Below are positions 57,718-58,903 of a DNA stretch of 58,903 nucleotides, piece by piece (within the stretch, counting starts at the first letter, position 1; every line of letters begins with the position of its first letter). This stretch comes from Candidatus Eisenbacteria bacterium. Its GTDB lineage: Bacteria; Eisenbacteria; RBG-16-71-46. The stretch is from positions 1 through 58,903 of the forward strand of contig DASTBI010000247.1 of the NCBI GenBank assembly GCA_035712145.1, given 5' to 3'. The notes under the pieces were generated by a model. It searched no databases, was not told where the DNA came from, and worked only from the letters and a program-made list of their open reading frames with translations. Made by a program: the position numbers and the translations under genes.

Positions 57718-58903
57718 CGGCGCACGCCGCCACGCCCCAGGGTCATCCGGACGCGATCCTCAAGGACATCGCCGGCAAGCTTCCGGTGCGTCCCAACGCG
57801 CGGAAGCGGATGATCTGGATGGTGTGCATGGGCATCGGGCTCATCGCGCTCATCTACCTGCTCGTGTCCGAGCCCAAGCGCGCGTGGGGCGCGTACGCGA
57901 TCAACACCCTCTACTGGCTCGGCATCACCAACGGCGCGATGGTGCTGGCCTGCGCCATCCGGCTCGCCAATGGCCGTTGGGCCGGCCCGGTGATGCGCAT
58001 CGCCGAGTCGATGTCGGCCTTTTACCCGTTCGGCATCGGTCTGTTCCTCATCCTGCTCTTCGTCGGCAGCCGTGCCTACCTGCCCTGGCTCACGCACGTG
58101 GAGCCTCGCCAGGCGGCGTACCTCAACTATCCGTTCCTCATCGCGCGCACGCTGATCGGCCTGGGAATCCTGTGGTGGCTCGGCCGCGATGTCGCCAGGA
58201 TCTCGCTGCGGAGCGACGCGCAGCTGCTCAAGAACCACGTGGCGCCCGAGCTCAAGCCTCAGTACGAGAAGCTGGCGGAAGGCTGGCGCGGAGAACAGCA
58301 GGAGATCGACTGGCAGCGGAGCCGGCTTTCGAAGCGCGCGCCGCAGATGGTGCTGGCCTTCGCCGTGTTCTCCACGCTGTTCGCCTGGGACTGGGTGATG
58401 TCGTTGACGCCCGACTGGGTGAGCACGCTGTTCGGCTGGTGGTTCTTCATGGGCGCCTTCCTGTCGGGCATCGCGATGACCGCGTTCCTGTCCACTCAGC
58501 TCAGGAGCAAGTACCGGCTCGAGGCCTACATCACGCCCCATCACTTCTGGGACGTGGGCAAGCTGGTCTTCGGCTTCAGCATCTTCTGGGTCTACCAGTT
58601 CTGGTCCCAGTACCTGCCGATCTGGTACGCCAACATGCCCGAAGAGACGTGGTGGGTGTTCCTGCGCTTCGAGGAGCCGTGGCGCGCGCTCGGCTTCACG
58701 ATCTTCGGCTTCGTGTTCCTCTTGCCCTTCCTCGGCCTGATGAACATGGCCACCAAGAAGAGCCCGTTCTGGCTCGCACTGTTCTCGCTGATCGTGCTCA
58801 CCGGGATGTGGATGGAGCGGCACATCCTCGTGATGCCGTCGCTCGAGCCCGGGCGCGTGTGGGTGGGCCTGCCCGAGATCGGCGTGACGATCGGCTTCAT
58901 GGG
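57714..58903 (+). CDS. actF: ACIII NrfD-like membrane subunit ActF (3' end beyond the window)
   Basis: The frame from ATG 57714 stays open to the last base (396 codons), so the gene is cut by the window. It codes for a polytopic protein: first helix WMVCMGIGLIALIYLLVSEP, then WGAYAINTLYWLGITNGAMV, FYPFGIGLFLILLFVG, VLAFAVFSTLFAWDWVMS, WWFFMGAFLSGIAMTAF, WDVGKLVFGFSIFWVYQFWS and more. HHFWDVGKL and WMERHILVMPS are typical ActF motifs. It is the second NrfD-type subunit of ACIII. A cytochrome oxidase operon often follows. Confidence 0.92.
   Translation, partial: MTAHAATPQGHPDAILKDIAGKLPVRPNARKRMIWMVCMGIGLIALIYLLVSEPKRAWGAYAINTLYWLGITNGAMVLACAIRLANGRWAGPVMRIAESMSAFYPFGIGLFLILLFVGSRAYLPWLTHVEPRQAAYLNYPFLIARTLIGLGILWWLGRDVARISLRSDAQLLKNHVAPELKPQYEKLAEGWRGEQQEIDWQRSRLSKRAPQMVLAFAVFSTLFAWDWVMSLTPDWVSTLFGWWFFMGAFLSGIAMTAFLSTQLRSKYRLEAYITPHHFWDVGKLVFGFSIFWVYQFWSQYLPIWYANMPEETWWVFLRFEEPWRALGFTIFGFVFLLPFLGLMNMATKKSPFWLALFSLIVLTGMWMERHILVMPSLEPGRVWVGLPEIGVTIGFM

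Overview
The window is about 58.9 kb of high-GC bacterial chromosome, almost fully coding. I see no rRNA, tRNA, CRISPR array, prophage or complete insertion sequence. Several features suggest a Gram-negative member of the FCB/Gemmatimonadota-like sphere. I think of Candidatus Eisenbacteria-type genomes, but this is an inference and not a placement. The features are FlgD-like C-terminal sorting modules on two large secreted proteins, an alternative complex III (ACIII) operon, GTP-type PEP carboxykinase, a Ser/Thr kinase fused to a TolB-like propeller, and lipoprotein signals.

Layout. 1-5 kb: end of an NhaR-type LysR regulator, a PAS-GGDEF-EAL c-di-GMP protein and two small genes. 5-9.8 kb: a giant secreted protein with three blocks of seven VCBS/FG-GAP repeats. 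9.8-16.3 kb: an FMN-dependent 2-hydroxyacid oxidase, a degenerate GGDEF protein, a divergent hybrid sensor protein whose kinase core looks dead but whose receiver and HPt domains look intact, and an MFS exporter. 16.4-18.2 kb: a secreted DUF4331 protein. 18.2-21.4 kb: gnd-zwf-pgl, the oxidative pentose phosphate branch. 21.4-24.8 kb (minus): a membrane TPR protein, a small HTH protein and a GT2 glycosyltransferase. 24.8-30.5 kb: ndh-osmC, an alpha/beta-hydrolase-like protein, VOC-fumC-PLP dehydratase. 30.5-35.2 kb (minus): a LolA-like/TlpA fusion and VOC-tal-pgi. 35.4-38.1 kb: pckG and a PAP2 protein. 38.1-43.6 kb: a trehalose island (treT, DUF5752, mechanosensitive-channel-like protein and otsA on minus, otsB divergent). 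43.4-45.4 kb: tkt. 45.5-48.6 kb: JAMM protease, MoeZ-like E1-rhodanese and M48 lipoprotein. 48.6-51.3 kb (minus): the kinase-propeller protein. 51.5 kb to the end: actABCDEF, with actF cut by the window edge.

How the genes fit together. zwf, pgl, gnd, tal, tkt and pgi together give most of the pentose phosphate cycle. pckG adds gluconeogenic entry and fumC a TCA step. NDH-2 feeds quinone and ACIII oxidises quinol, so both ends of an electron chain are present. TreT and OtsA/OtsB are two independent trehalose routes beside a stretch-channel-like protein, which suggests osmotic protection. Regulation is rich in c-di-GMP and phosphorelay parts, and a sigma28-like promoter precedes the hybrid sensor.

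Genes are tightly coupled: at least ten junctions are 4-nt ATGA or GTGA overlaps. Several transcription-unit-leading genes lack a Shine-Dalgarno sequence and carry a TANNNT box 6-11 nt before the start codon, as expected for leaderless or near-leaderless mRNAs.
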